A stretch of DNA of 64,000 nt from Hirsutella rhossiliensis. Lineage: Eukaryota > Ascomycota > Sordariomycetes > Hypocreales > Ophiocordycipitaceae. The notes under the pieces were generated by a model, which searched no databases, was not told where the DNA came from, and worked only from the letters and a program-made list of their open reading frames with translations. The stretch lies in NCBI RefSeq assembly GCF_020360975.1, contig NW_025408673.1:186001-250000 (forward strand), read 5' to 3'. This document shows, piece after piece, positions 47,217-58,765 of the stretch (positions are counted from its first letter, which is position 1; each line of letters opens with the position of its first letter). The translations under genes were made by a program, and so were the position numbers.

Positions 47217-48063
47217 ATGCCTGTTCTCTGCGGTGGATCCAAGACGGTCCAGCGCAAGCTGGTGCTGCTGTAGGTGCCGCCGGTTCCATGGGGGACTGCA
47301 CGGGTGCTGATGCGATGAAAACAGGGGCGACGGTGCCTGCGGCAAGACTTCGCTGCTCAACGTCTTCACCAGAGGGTATGCTGTCCCACACCCGCGACCA
47401 GCATCAATCACCCCCCGCTGACGATCCGCCGCAGTTATTTCCCGACCGTATACGAGCCCACAGTGTTTGAAAACTACGTTCACGGTGCGAGACGATGCAA
47501 GAGACGACTGGTGACATGGACGCTAACCACAGCAACAGACATTTTCGTCGACAATGTACACATAGAGCTGTCTCTCTGGGACACGGCCGGCCAAGAAGAG
47601 TTTGATCGCCTGCGGTCTCTGTCGTACGGTATGGCACCTCCGCCCGCCCCCTCCCCGAGACTCGCCTGCTGACAGTGGTTGCCCCTCCCCAGACGATACC
47701 GACCTCATCATGCTATGCTACTCGGTCGACAGTAAAGATTCCCTCGAAAACGTCGAGTCCAAGTGGGTTGGGGAAATCGCAGACAACTGTCCGGGCGTCA
47801 AGCTGGTCCTGGTCGCGCTCAAGTGCGACCTCCGCGAACAGGGCGACGAGGAAGAGGCCGGCGGCGGTGGCGAGCAACGCGAAAAAGGTCCCCTCATCAA
47901 CTACGACCACGGCCTCGAGGTGGCCCGGCGGATAGGGGCCACGCGATATCTCGAGTGCTCGGCCATGAGGAATCGAGGCGTCAACGAAGCCTTTACCGAA
48001 GCCGCCCGCGTGGCCCTGAGCGTCAAGAAGGAGCGCGACGAGAACAAGTGCACCGTCATGTGA
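47217..48063 (+). CDS. rho3: Rho3 small GTPase
   Basis: Predicted 204 aa in five exons: 47217-47269, 47325-47375, 47435-47484, 47539-47628, 47693-48063. Introns are 54-64 nt with GT-AG ends, and the third has a GCTAACC branch. The P-loop GDGACGKTS is at 19-27, the effector region reads [15 protein letters not shown], switch II is [17 protein letters not shown], the base-recognition motif is in ALKCDLRE, and ECSAM is the last G motif. The Rho insert region is long and Glu/Gly-rich ([12 protein letters not shown]). The C-terminus CTVM is a CAAX box for prenylation, which anchors the protein to the plasma membrane. The sequence from VFENYV through ENVESKWV is typical of Rho3, which controls polarised growth, exocytosis and septation in fungi. 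All residues for GTP binding and hydrolysis are present. Confidence 0.96.
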
Positions 48064-51000
48064 AGGAGCGATTGCTTGATGCCCTCGCACAAACCACGCC
48101 CGTCCTCGCACGGGCTCGGCCTGTCGCATCCTGCCCGACTCACCTGATGTGCTCGCTTCTTCTTTTCTCTTGGCTTTCAGACGGGTGTATATATACGCGG
48201 CGGCGCATTTTCTGCTGGGCTTGTATGGCTTTCTAATGTTGCGGTTATTTATTCCTGGGTTTTGCTTGTTTGTCATCTTGGCGAGTGGGAGCCGAGGTCT
48301 GGCTGGGGAGCGGGTGCCATGAGGGGTTTTCATGTCTCGAGCCGGCTCGTTGGTTGTTTCCCTTTGCTTGTTTTGCTTGAAGGATTCATGGGTTTGGCTC
48401 AACCGTTGCCTGCGATTACCATTTTACTCCATAGCTGAAATGTTCAGTCACTATGACGGATCGTTGATGTCTATGAAGGTGCTTGGTGCCTGTCCGACTC
48501 GAGGCGGCTACGTGCAAGGCCAACCCACACTGGCGTAGGCGCGCCCTCTGACGGCGCATCCCAAGCCCTGACCCTGTTTCCTAGAAGAGCTCAACTGGGC
48601 TGTCGGCCTCGTGGTAATGCCGGGACGATAGACGTAGACGTGAGCTCTTCTATTCGAGTCGGTCCCCGCCCGCCGCCAGCATGTGCCTGGCCTTTCCGTC
48701 GATCTCTGGGTCTGGTTGGAGGATGCGAGGCTCCGTCCCGCGCTCAGCTCTGTTTGTACATTGGAGATATTTTCTCTTGACATGATATGCCTGCGGACAA
48801 GACCTAGAGATATGGTGACATGGCCACGTTCGGGGACGTGGTGCTGTGCCGTGGAAACAGATGCTGGTGGGCCGGAGGCTTGTTGTACGGCGGAACAGGC
48901 TTCGTACTGCAAAAAGCGAGGAGAGATGGATGGCTGCCATTATTTACTTTTCCAAGCTCATGTCGATACCCTCGACAGGTCCTGACGCTCCAAGCCAACG
49001 GTAATTTAGTAGGCAGCCATGCCTCTTGACTGTATCGAACCCAGCCTTGACTGACCGGACAGTCAACAACTCAACATACGGCTACCTGCCGTTCTCGTCA
49101 TCTTCTCCACATCCACGGCAGTTTTGTTGTGGAGAAGGGTGACGAGTACAGTATCCAGCATGTGAAGACGGCGGCGCCCGTCTGTCCGCACCCGAGAGTC
49201 CGGGGCCGGGCCGGGCCAGGGCTCCACCTCCCGGTCGGCGCACGGATGCAGCGCTCTCTGCCTGCGTCGAGTTCTGTCGAGCGAGTTATGTAGTCTTTTG
49301 CGAAGCTGGCTAACCTAGGGATTGATGGGAATGCGTGGGAGACTGGTGCAAGGCGATGGATGCAAGCTGTTTGTCATGTGCTACGGAAGGGCTGGGCCGT
49401 GACCAAGTACGGCGGCGGGTTGCTGCAGGCTGCATGCAAGATGAAGTGCGGAGTTGGACGTATCAAGCCTCGTTCTCCATGACACCGTCGACCGTGGCAT
49501 TTGCCTCGGGCCGTACGTGCAAGGGCTGCTGCTGCCTTGGACCATGCAGCTGATCTGCATGATACTCTGTGCTGTAGACAAATGCCTCGGAGCACGGAGA
49601 CAGGGCCGGGGATAAGACCGACCAGCCGGCATCCAATACTTGCCTGCACAAATACGGCAGAGGGTCCCGCTGCTAATGCAATGCCGGCAGCAGGCGAGAG
49701 TAGAGAGCGGGCAATGTTGGTTCGCCCGTGGGGACTGAACCCAGCAGCAACAAAGCAATAATACCGCAGAACCGTTCCTACAGTGCGAGCACATCGCAGC
49801 TATCGTTCATCAGTCACCGGCAAAGGATGTACTGTCCTGTAGATGACGATGACGAGCGAGAAGGCGGGCAAACTACAAGAGTGCTGGCTCCAGCAATAGG
49901 CCGCGGGCCATCGTGCTATAACGCCTTTCCTCATCGCCACTCCTCGGACGCCCCCCCCTTTTGGCTGGCGCCGACAAGGGGCACGGCGCGGCAGCCCGTT
50001 GAGGCATTGAGCCAGTATTGCCCCGAGCGGGCCCCCTTGTTGGCCAAGCCTCATCCAGCATCTGGGTCCAATTTGCAAAGCAAATGAAAGCGACTCTGCT
50101 CGTCGTCGTCGTCCCCTTCGTCTTGGCAGCCTGGCTAATGCAGTGGCGGAGTAACGAATACGGCTTCCTTGTTTTACTTTGCCCACGGAACCAAATATAG
50201 GCACCAGCTCGTTGGAGCGTGGAGAAGAGGCGTTCGTCCTCCCATGCCCCCCCCCACCGACAGATACGTCGATCTGCTGTCCCATTATGTACGGAGCACG
50301 AGGAAGAGTTCCTTTTTTTTTTTTGGCTCCGACGCGTTGGTTGGCGAATGCCTGGATGTGGCTCCCCGGGGCCTCTTACAGTACCGTCCACGGCACACCG
50401 GATTATTATATGTTGGAGACAACCCGGTACGAAAAGGGACGCGCAAGCTTGGAGCCTTCCTTTTTACCAATGGCTCCGTTCTTGGCAGCAGGAGGCAAAC
50501 ATGCGCGCTCCCTCGCTCTCCTGATCACGTAGGTAGGTGGCGGGACTGGGACTCAAGGGACTCAAGGGAGGCAGGCCAGGGAGAGTAAGAGAGTGAGAGA
50601 GTGAGAGAGAGATCAGAGATCGGCTCTCTGCATGCTGCAGGTCCCGGCCCGCCGTGATTGCATCGGCATCGTGCACAAGATGCGAGCCCCTGCATACTCT
50701 GCGGCAAACCGTGCATATATGCCTGCATCTCCCTCCCCCCTGTCGACAAATCCCCGCATGCCATCATCCCATCCCCATTACAAACACACGCATTCTCCCC
50801 TGAAATTTGCCATGAAGCAACAGTGCGCACGCAGCCAACTCTCATGGCGAGGCGACGACAGCTACCCGCCGACTCATGGGGGCCTCGGACTCAGACTCCT
50901 TCGCGCCAGCTGCAGAACCCTCCCTGGCCCGGGGGCTGCAGACTCCCAAACAGACATGTCCCCCCCCCTAGACAAGGGTTCGCCGCTCAGAAGCAAAACA

Positions 51001-51882
51001 AAGAAGAATCCGCATGTAGGTCGTCGACCGGTACAGGGGGGGGTGGAGGGGAGGAGGAGGAGGAGACAATGTCCGGGGGTGAGCTCGCCGCGGCTTCACA
51101 TCCGAGAGACACCGACTGGCCGTGGTAGTTGGTCGGTGCTGTATCCGTAGGACGTCAGGTATTAGAACGCAGTACTCGCGAGACCCTGGCGGTATGCACC
51201 AGGGGATATCTGCCATCTACTGCCTCCGTTAGTGCTTCGGACATATCTCGTCCGTCTCCCTCTCTCGTTCTCCCCCCTCCTTTCTTCCGCTCGCCCCCTT
51301 GTCGCGCAACGCGTTTGCGTCCTTTTCTATCCCGTCGCTCGCCCATTCACCCGTCGCTCTTTTGCCTGACGGCTTGGTTCCAACTTCCTTTCCGTCTTCC
51401 TCGCTTGTCCGACCAGAGTCACTCCTTGGCCTCCGAAGGGCCGAGTCCACCGCCGGGGCACGCTTTTGACCTCGCCTCGCGCGTCAGGCTTCCGTCTCGT
51501 GTGTACGCCTCTCGACCGAGGGGATCCATTCACGCACCGCATCTCTCTCGTCGACCATCGCTCGGCTGCCGCGCCCCCGACCTGAACTCGCTGCTCCAGT
51601 TCCCCACCCTGCACGACAGCTCTACCGAGTGTCATTGCTTGCAAACAGTGTCTTTGCCTTTCGCAAGGCTTGCTCGACTCGTCCTCCCCCCATCCTCGCC
51701 CCTGCTGGTAGGAGGACAGGCAGACGGGAGCTCCGTCTGTCACACAGAGGCCCCTTGTGCTCACACGCTTGATTGCTCCCCAAGGGATATCCAACGCCGC
51801 TCCCATCCCGGGCCATTGTTCTCTTCCCCGGAGCCGACAGGATCCATAACGGCCTCACTCACTCACACCAGCACCGCCCATA
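48064..51882. other. 3.8-kb intergenic region with pyrimidine-rich leader
   Basis: No supported gene. It contains simple-sequence tracts: a T-run near 50,312, GA/GTGA repeats at 50,579-50,613 and a C-run near 50,960. From about 51,230 to 51,880 the plus strand is strongly C/T-rich with many CTC/TCG triplets, probably the long 5' UTR/core promoter of the CRH gene. The 297-codon frame across it (51129-52022) is a by-product of that composition. Confidence 0.55.
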
Positions 51883-53097
51883 ATGCTGCTGAGACAACTC
51901 CTGGCCTCGGCCCTGCCCCTCGGGCTGGCCGCCGCCCAGGTCCAGACCAAGTGCAACCCGCTCGAGCGCGACGGCTGCCCAGCCGACCCGGCCTTGGGCG
52001 CCGACCACCTCTGGACCTTTGACCACGCGCCGCCGAGCGAGCTGTGGGAGACGACGGCGGGCGTCGTCAAGTACGACGCCCAGGACGGCGCCGCCTTCAC
52101 CATCCGCAAGCAGGGCGACTCGCCCACGCTCCGCACAAAATTCTACTTCTTCTTCGGCCGCACCGAGATCTGGCTCCGCGCCGCCTCGGGCCGCGGTATC
52201 GTCAGCTCCATGATGTGGCTCAGCGACGACCTCGACGAGGTCGACTGGGAGTTCCTCGGCTCCAACACGACGCACGCGACGACAAACTTCTTCGGCAAGG
52301 GCCGCCAGGACTTCCACAACGGCGGCGCCCACCCGATGACGGGCATCCAGGACGACTACCACAACTACACGACCGTCTGGACGCGGGAGCAGATCGACTG
52401 GTACATCGACGGCGGCCACGTCCGCACCCTCAGGGCCGTCGACGCCAACAACACGGCCAACTACCCCCAGACGCCCATGCGCATGAGCATCGGCATCTGG
52501 GCCGGCGGCGATCCGTCGCTCCCCGAGGGCACTCGCGTCTGGGCCGGCGGCGACACCGACTACGCCGGCGGGCCGTACACCATGTATCTGAAAAAGGCAA
52601 AGGTCACCGATTTCAGCACCGGAAGCGAGTACACGTACGGAGACCGGTCCGGCAGCTGGCAGAGCGTCAAGATCGAAGGGTGAGTTGAGCTCTCTTCCCC
52701 CCTCGCTCTTGTCTCCCTTTCCCCATGTCGAAGACGGCGTGGAGAGGCATGTGTGAAAGGTCGACAAGAAGAAGAAGGCAAACGAGCCCGTCACTAACAA
52801 TCCTAGCGGCAACTCGACCGCCGCCACGTTCCTCAACGAGGAGCCCGAGAAATCCACCCGCGAAAGGTGGCACGGCCTGTCGCGCACCACCAAGATCGCC
52901 GTCGGCACGGCCGTCGGCACAGTCGGCGCCCTCGCCATCGCCGGCCTGCTCCTGTACTTCCTGCGCCAGCGCCGCATCGGCGCCAAGGAGTCGCGCCTCG
53001 CCGACCAGCGCGCAGAGGCCGAGCGCGTCGAGATGGAGCAGTTTGAGCACAAGGGCTTCGACCCGGATGGCTACTCTGCGCACCGCGGCGGCGGGAT

Positions 53098-53130
<33 letters not shown>

Positions 53131-53665
53131 TAGTGACGACGATGGCGACAATGACCGTGGCTCGCATAGGGGCGGCGGCGCCGACCACAGCAACGACGCA
53201 GACTCGTACCACGTCCCCGAGACGACGACCGCCAGCCCCCTCGGAGCCGGCTCCTGGAGCGGCTCCGTCGCCGGCAGCGCCGCGTCGAGGACCTCGGGCG
53301 CTACCCTCCAGAGCCCGCGCGTCGGCAGCCCAGCCCCGTCGTCCCACTACCGCGACAGCAACAACGCGCTGGGCTTCGACTTTGGCGTCCCGCCCCTGAG
53401 CCCCGTCCAGCAGCAGCCGTCGCGCTCCGGCAGCCCCATGGCCGGCGCCGGCGGCGTCACCCGCGCCTCCACCCCGCTGTCCCGCTCCCAGAGCCCCGGC
53501 CTGCCGCCCCCGGGCCCCTTACCGTCGCCGCGGAGCCAGATGCGCATGGATCCGGTATCGCGAATGGGCTCGCCGGCGCTCGGGATGCATAGTCCCCCGG
53601 GCCCCGCCAGTCCCGGGCGGAGCATCTCGGAGGGCCGGCAAGGACCCCAGGGCGGGCACCAATGA
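51883..53665 (+). CDS. CRH-type GH16 chitin-glucan transglycosylase with transmembrane tail
   Basis: Predicted 551 aa, exons 51883-52679 and 52807-53665, intron 127 nt (donor GTGAGT, CACTAAC branch, CTAG acceptor). The signal peptide covers about 1-19. The GH16 domain has the catalytic motif DEVDWEFLG (Glu119, Asp121, Glu123), preceded by SGRGIVSSMMWL and followed by HNYTTVWTREQIDWYIDG. CRH enzymes link chitin to beta-1,6/1,3-glucan in the cell wall. Instead of ending in a GPI signal, the protein continues through a membrane helix (about 295-318, AVGTAVGTVGALAIAGLLLY) followed by RQRR and a ~230-residue Gln-, Ser- and Pro-rich cytosolic tail with ten consecutive glutamines. The lectin module CBM18 of Crh1-like proteins is absent. 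This topology suggests a plasma-membrane rather than wall-anchored CRH. Confidence 0.93.
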
Positions 53666-54146
53666 ACAAATCGTCAGAGAATGAGACAAATAAAACCAGA
53701 ATGATGACAGAAGAAAAAAACAGGAAGCGTTCTGCAGAGAAGCTGTCATGCACGGTCTGGCGTGGCAAAGCGTGTGCTTTTGATACCAAAGCTGCTGGCG
53801 TCGAGAGGGAGGGAGGGAGGAGGCAAGTTTGTGCAGTACCGTGACGGCCTCGGCTTCTATTTTTTTTTTAATCTCGGCCCCCATCTCGGGCTCAGCAGGG
53901 GACGGCGCTCGTTGTCATAACGCCACGAGGTGCCGTCTTTTTTTTCTCTTAGCCGTATTAGAAAATTATAAGGATATCTGGCTAGTGGCAAACCTGGTCT
54001 TGACGTGAATGCTGTCTGGCATGGGGCACGTGGGCAGACACGGCGTCGGAGAGGAGAAGCAAGTCTATTCCCAAGCCGCTAACAAAGGTATTACATACAA
54101 GCAAGGTTGAACCACGCTTACCCTACACCGCAGAGTAAGACACAGC
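53666..54146. other. convergent intergenic region
   Basis: 3' flanks of CRH and 2-methylcitrate synthase. Two T-runs (near 53,863 and 53,940) are present. No gene seen. Confidence 0.6.
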
Positions 54147-55700
54147 TTACCGGCCCTCGACCTGCTTGAGGAGGCCGGCGAGGTTGATGCTCTTGGGCCG
54201 CTCAATGGGCAGGCCTAGGGCGCGGTCCCAGACGAGCTGAGCGAGTGGCCCGAGGCCGCGCGAAACTCCAAAGGTGGCCGTGTAGTAGAGGGTCTCAGTA
54301 AAGCCGTAGTGGTGGAAGAGAACGCCCGATGAGGAGTCGACGTTGGGGTAGGGGTTCTTTGTCTTGCCGTGCTTCTTGAGCACCTCGGGCGCGATGCGGC
54401 TGTTCTTCTCGACGAGCTGGAAGACGGGGTCGTTGGCAATCTCGGGCCGGGCGGCGGCGTAGTCCATGAGGGCCTCGAAGCGCGGGTCGGGCTTGCGCAG
54501 GACGGCGTGGCCGTAGCCGGGGACGACGCGGCCCGAGTTGAGCGTCGACCACAGGTAGTCGTGGATGTCCTGCTCGGTGTACTTGTCGGGGATATTTTCC
54601 TTCATCTGGATGATCCAGCGGAGGACCTCTTGGGCGGCGAGGCTGCGAGGGGAGGGGCCGGGTCAGTCAAGGACGCCTCTTGGTCAGGGATGGTGTTCAC
54701 AAGGGGATTTACCCGTGCAGCGGCCCGGCGAGACCCTGAAGGCCGGCGCTGTAGGAGAGGAAAGGGTCGCTCAGGGCGCTGCCGACGAGGTGAGTGGCGT
54801 GTGCAGAGACGTTGCCGCCCTCGTGGTCGCCATGGAGGGCGAGGTAGAGGCGGAGGAGGTCCTGGAAGTTTTCGTTTTCGCGGCCGCCTTTGCCGAGCAT
54901 GGCGGCGAAGTTGTAGGACCAGTCCTGGGCGGGATCGACCTCGGCAGGCAGGGCGCCGCCGCCGCGGTAAGCGTTTTGGTAAATCTTTGCGGCAATGGTG
55001 GGCAGCTTGGCAAGGAGGGAGATGCAGTCGTCAAAGGTGGGCTCCCAGTAGTCGGCCTTGTTGAGGCCGCGCTCGTAGGCACGCGCAAACTTGGACTCGT
55101 AGCTCAGGGCCGAGACGGCCATGGCAAACTGCGTCATGGGGTGCAGGTCGCGGGGGAAGTCGTCGAGCATCTTTGCGACAAAGGGCGGAATGGCGGCCTT
55201 TTCGGCCAACTCGCGCGACAGCCCGCGGACCTGGGAGACGGAGGGGACGCGGCCGGTGAGCAGGAGCCAGAACATGGCCTCGGGCAGCATCTCCGTGCCC
55301 GAGGTGCCCTTTGGCAGCTCGCGCTGGCAGTCCTTGATGGTGCGGCCGTGGAAGCGGATGCCCTCGTTTGCGTCGAGGACAGAGCCCTCCCAGACCATGG
55401 CCTTGAGGCCGCGCATGCCGCCGAGCGTGTTTTCGACCTTGACCTCGCCGATTGTCTTGTCGGCGTGGGCCTTGACCCTTTTCAACAGCTCGCGCTTGGC
55501 CGGGATGACGTCGCGGAGCGTTGCCTTGAGATCCGGCTCGGCCGTCGAGTAGCTGCTGCGGCCGGTGCCGAGGGGGCTGTTGGCGGCGACGAGCGGCTGG
55601 CTACGTTAGAGGGGCCCGTTGTAGATGTCGAGAGAGACAGACGGCGCACCTTGATGGAGCTCAAGGCCCGGCGGCCAGAGCATCTCAGACGGAGGGCCAT
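54147..55700 (-). CDS. mcsA: 2-methylcitrate synthase, mitochondrial
   Basis: Predicted 476 aa in three exons: 55700-55650, 55596-54713, 54642-54147 (introns 53 and 70 nt; the first has a CTAAC branch, and its TAG is skipped for the in-frame CAG). The N-terminus [15 protein letters not shown] is a mitochondrial presequence. Citrate-synthase-fold catalytic residues are intact: His311 (AGPLHGLAAQE), His357 ([14 protein letters not shown]) and Asp414 (PNVDSSSG). I place it with methylcitrate synthases rather than TCA citrate synthase because of family-typical segments: [46 protein letters not shown] and LRWIIQMKE. The enzyme condenses propionyl-CoA with oxaloacetate and usually also accepts acetyl-CoA. 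It starts the 2-methylcitrate cycle that removes toxic propionyl-CoA. A gene for the last enzyme of this cycle lies 6 kb away at 61652. Confidence 0.9.
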
Positions 55701-56167
55701 GGTTTTGCGGATTGGTGACGCTGGATGGGCCGGAGAGGAGGGAGGAGAATTGCGTGGGTAAATCGAGGGGGAGACGTTGGGGAAAGGAAGGGAAATCCGG
55801 GGTCAGCCTTTTTCCTTTTCCCGCCAGCCAATTCGTAACTTATGCGTACCTCGGCTTGACTCACCGGGTCAGAGCAAGGAGTTAGAATTGACTGGCTGCT
55901 CGAGACGGAAGAGGGGGGGAAGAGACAGCCGAGGGAACCCGTCGTGGGCCGGACTAGCGGATCGCCACGGCAGCTCGTGGTTGGCTGCGAGGATGCAGGG
56001 GCCTAATGCGAGACTGCCGACGCCTGCATGTTCAACCATGTCTTGGCTTGGCTTGGGCAGAGAGAAGGCTGTAACCCTTTCATTTAGAAGTCTGGCTATT
56101 TCATAAAGCAAATTATAGCTTCTGCTTCTAAATCGAAGCCGGCCTTTCGCATCTCCAGACTCGTCGC
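55701..56167. other. intergenic region between mcsA and the CCCH gene
   Basis: 5' flank of 2-methylcitrate synthase and 3' flank of the zinc-finger gene, both minus strand. No gene and no clear regulatory word. Confidence 0.55.
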
Positions 56168-57889
56168 TTAGGTAGACATAGTCGACTTGATGCTGTCCAG
56201 CTCGATGAGCTTGCCACTGCTTTTCCTCGAGCTTATCCCCTGTTCCTCCTCCTCGCCCAACGCCGCCCTTGTCGTCATCGTGGGAACGTCATCCTCATCA
56301 GTGGTGCTGGCCGCAGTGCTGGCCCTCGCCGACGATGACTGCCGGTTGTGAGGCGGGTCGTTGGTGGCGGGCACATATCTAGCCACCGCCAACTCCTCGC
56401 TGTGTGACTGAGGCGACAGCTTGCAGTAGCCATTGCCGCCGCGATGCTTGCAGTCCCCGTTCTGGCACACGTGGCCACAAGTGCACGCCGCGTTTCGGCA
56501 CGCGCCGCGCTTGCCACATGGCATGGACCGCGCCAGCGACTCGAGTGCCTGCTTGAAGCCCTCCTCGAGCGGACCGTGGTCGTAGCCACAGTGGTCGCCC
56601 GCCTCGCAGAAGCCGTTGAGGTGAAAGTTGTTGCATACCCGCTGCCTGCTGATGTGTGCCTTGAGTCGGCTGAGGATCTCGAGGCCAGACGGTGGTATGT
56701 AAGGATCAAGACGGAAGCCGTTCTTGTTGACTGCCACCTGGCCTTCGGGTATGTTACCTTTTTTGGGCAACGCGAGAACGTCGAGCCCGGCCAGGAGCGA
56801 AGTCGCATGCGCACTATATCCGTTCATAAAGTCAGTGGCCACATCTGAACGCATGTTGAACAGTGGCGGAGTTCTGCGTCTGGGCTCCTGTAGGGAGCCA
56901 CCGGCGGCCGACTGGGGGTCATTAGTCGTTGACCTCCATGTTGCTTTTGAATTCGTCGCATCTTCGATGTGAAGATTCTTGCAGGCCTTGCCGTACTTGC
57001 ACCGTCCAGACGAGTGAAATCGGCAAACGGCCTTTTGCCCGTCTGTTCTGGTAGGGGCTTGGTCTCCCAGCGACCATGTAGGGGCCCCTCCGGAGGCAGC
57101 CCTGGCGGATGAGAATACAGGTGGCGGAGCCCGATGCAGGGCAGTCCCGTCCAGTGGGGTCGACCGGAAGACGCCAGGCAGCTCCTCGATGCCTAGGTCG
57201 AGCTTGGTGAATTCGTCGTGGAACTTGACGCCAGGGGTGTTGATTAGAGTGAAGCGCCCATAATTCCCCATGTAAGGCACAAGGTCGGAAATGTATCCGA
57301 CGTCATGGCAAGCGGCAAAGTAAATGTGCTTGCACTGGGTGTTTTCGGCCCACAGGTTCATCATGGCGCGCAGCTTGAAGTCGGCATTCTCCTTCAAGTC
57401 GCCCGCGTCGACAAACTCGGCGAGGCCGTAGGAGCGGTTGAAGCTGGCGACAAAGGGAGCAAGAGAGCGCCTCTCGGTCCCCGCTAAACCAACCTTGTGG
57501 AGCGTCTTGGACAGGCCAGCGAGGTTTGCGTAGATGCGCACCATGACCTGGCAATGCTCGAGGCCCTTGAGCTGAAGACTGGCCTTGATGGACTCGTGGA
57601 GCAGCTGTGCAGCATGGCTGCCGCCATCAGCGCCCTTGGACAAGAGGCTCTCGTGGAAGACGTAGCCGTCGCCGTCGACGAGGACGAGGACAAACGGGTT
57701 CCGCTCCTGGCCCCGGGCCATCTGCTTGTACTTTTCCCGCGCATCTCGCTCCTCCTCGTAGTCGCTCTTGAGGCGCCTGTAGCCCTCGAGCAGGGCCGAG
57801 TACTTGTCGAGGATGTCTGGCAGGGCATTGTTGGTGCGGTAGTCGGCGAGCTGACTCGCGGCTCGTTCGATGTCGGGGTCGCTGAGCAT
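56168..57889 (-). CDS. CCCH zinc-finger protein with NYN/PIN-like domain
   Basis: Single exon, 573 aa from the first in-frame ATG (57889); the frame is open 15 codons further but begins with TTG there. Residues 25-60 form a charged coiled coil (GYRRLKSDYEEERDAREKYK). About 66-230 is an alpha/beta domain opening with FVLVLVDGDGYVFHESLL and containing FAACHDVGYISDLVPYMG, a pattern like NYN/PIN-type RNases (acidic residues after hydrophobic strands). Two standard CCCH fingers follow: C-x7-C-x5-C-x3-H (VCRFHSSGRCKYGKACKNLH) and C-x8-C-x5-C-x3-H (VCNNFHLNGFCEAGDHCGYD), plus a cysteine-rich third unit (CRNAACTCGHVCQNGDCKH). The tail is Ser/Thr/Glu-rich. The combination suggests an RNA-binding, possibly RNA-cleaving regulator; that is inference. 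Confidence 0.88.
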   Translation of the reverse strand: MLSDPDIERAASQLADYRTNNALPDILDKYSALLEGYRRLKSDYEEERDAREKYKQMARGQERNPFVLVLVDGDGYVFHESLLSKGADGGSHAAQLLHESIKASLQLKGLEHCQVMVRIYANLAGLSKTLHKVGLAGTERRSLAPFVASFNRSYGLAEFVDAGDLKENADFKLRAMMNLWAENTQCKHIYFAACHDVGYISDLVPYMGNYGRFTLINTPGVKFHDEFTKLDLGIEELPGVFRSTPLDGTALHRAPPPVFSSARAASGGAPTWSLGDQAPTRTDGQKAVCRFHSSGRCKYGKACKNLHIEDATNSKATWRSTTNDPQSAAGGSLQEPRRRTPPLFNMRSDVATDFMNGYSAHATSLLAGLDVLALPKKGNIPEGQVAVNKNGFRLDPYIPPSGLEILSRLKAHISRQRVCNNFHLNGFCEAGDHCGYDHGPLEEGFKQALESLARSMPCGKRGACRNAACTCGHVCQNGDCKHRGGNGYCKLSPQSHSEELAVARYVPATNDPPHNRQSSSARASTAASTTDEDDVPTMTTRAALGEEEEQGISSRKSSGKLIELDSIKSTMST

Positions 57890-58765
57890 CGTGGCGCGAA
57901 CTGTGGATCCAACGAGTGGATGCGAGCTTTCCAAGCCAGCGTCAGCTTATTAGCTGCAGCATCAAGACGGAGCCACAATGCTACCCTGCTGGCCAGGTCT
58001 TACTGTGTCTCCGGACGCCGTCCTGTAGGGACCAATGGCTCGGTCGGTGAGGTTGAGAGGCCGACGGGAATGATGCGACGACGAAGAGTGGGCAGCAAAA
58101 GGCCCAAGGCCCGAGCTTGCTACACAATCATGAAAAGATCGTACGAGTCGGGTGCCTTAGCTAAGCATCGAAGCCGTTGTGCCTGGTGCCCCTGGTGCCC
58201 CATTCTCTCCGCCACATGACTAAGACACATGGCTGAGACATGCAGAAAAGGGTGCCCACCCCGAGGGTGCCTTTATTATTAGCATGTCTCCACTCTCCAA
58301 CAATGGGAATCGGCGATAAAGATGTCACCAAGAGAGGCAAGAAGTCTGCAACTCTACCGCAAGGTACCCCAGTCTATTGATGCCCAATCACAACTCGCTC
58401 CAACTCGTATTAGCTTATTGGCCTCTTTTCCTCTTCTCGGCAGCAAAGGGACGACCGCTCCTTGGTCCTCTACGCTTTGTCCTTGTCATTGCGCTCTGCT
58501 TCATAACCTGCTCCATAACTTGAACCCATGGTGGTATCAATACTGCCCTGCTACTGTAATGCCATCCGACGACATGCGCCTACGGCTAGTGACTCGCTTG
58601 CCGAGGAATACTGACTCATTCGCCGCACAATAGCAATCAATGTCTTGATGCGGGGAGTTGGTCGCTGGTTGCCACGACTCAAAGAAGCTCACTCGGCTCT
58701 TCCTGGCTGGCCAGAAGCTCGCCGACTGATTCCCCGAAGCATTGACGCTTTGACTCGCCCAAATA
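57890..58765. other. divergent promoter region
   Basis: Between the CCCH gene and the MFS gene, transcribed away from each other. No gene; short frames only. Confidence 0.55.

Noticed and set aside
51129..52022. 297-codon frame overlapping the start of the CRH gene
   Set aside because: It is Ser/Pro/Arg/Leu-rich because of the C/T-rich leader and runs out of frame into the CRH signal-peptide region; it has no domain.
54147..55700. Label as TCA-cycle citrate synthase
   Set aside because: The fold and active site fit both, but several segments ([35 protein letters not shown]) are those I associate with fungal 2-methylcitrate synthase, and a methylisocitrate lyase gene is nearby.
54565..55761. 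398-codon plus-strand frame opposite the synthase gene
   Set aside because: The translation is Val/Gly/Glu/Arg-rich shadow sequence; the minus strand carries all catalytic motifs and introns.
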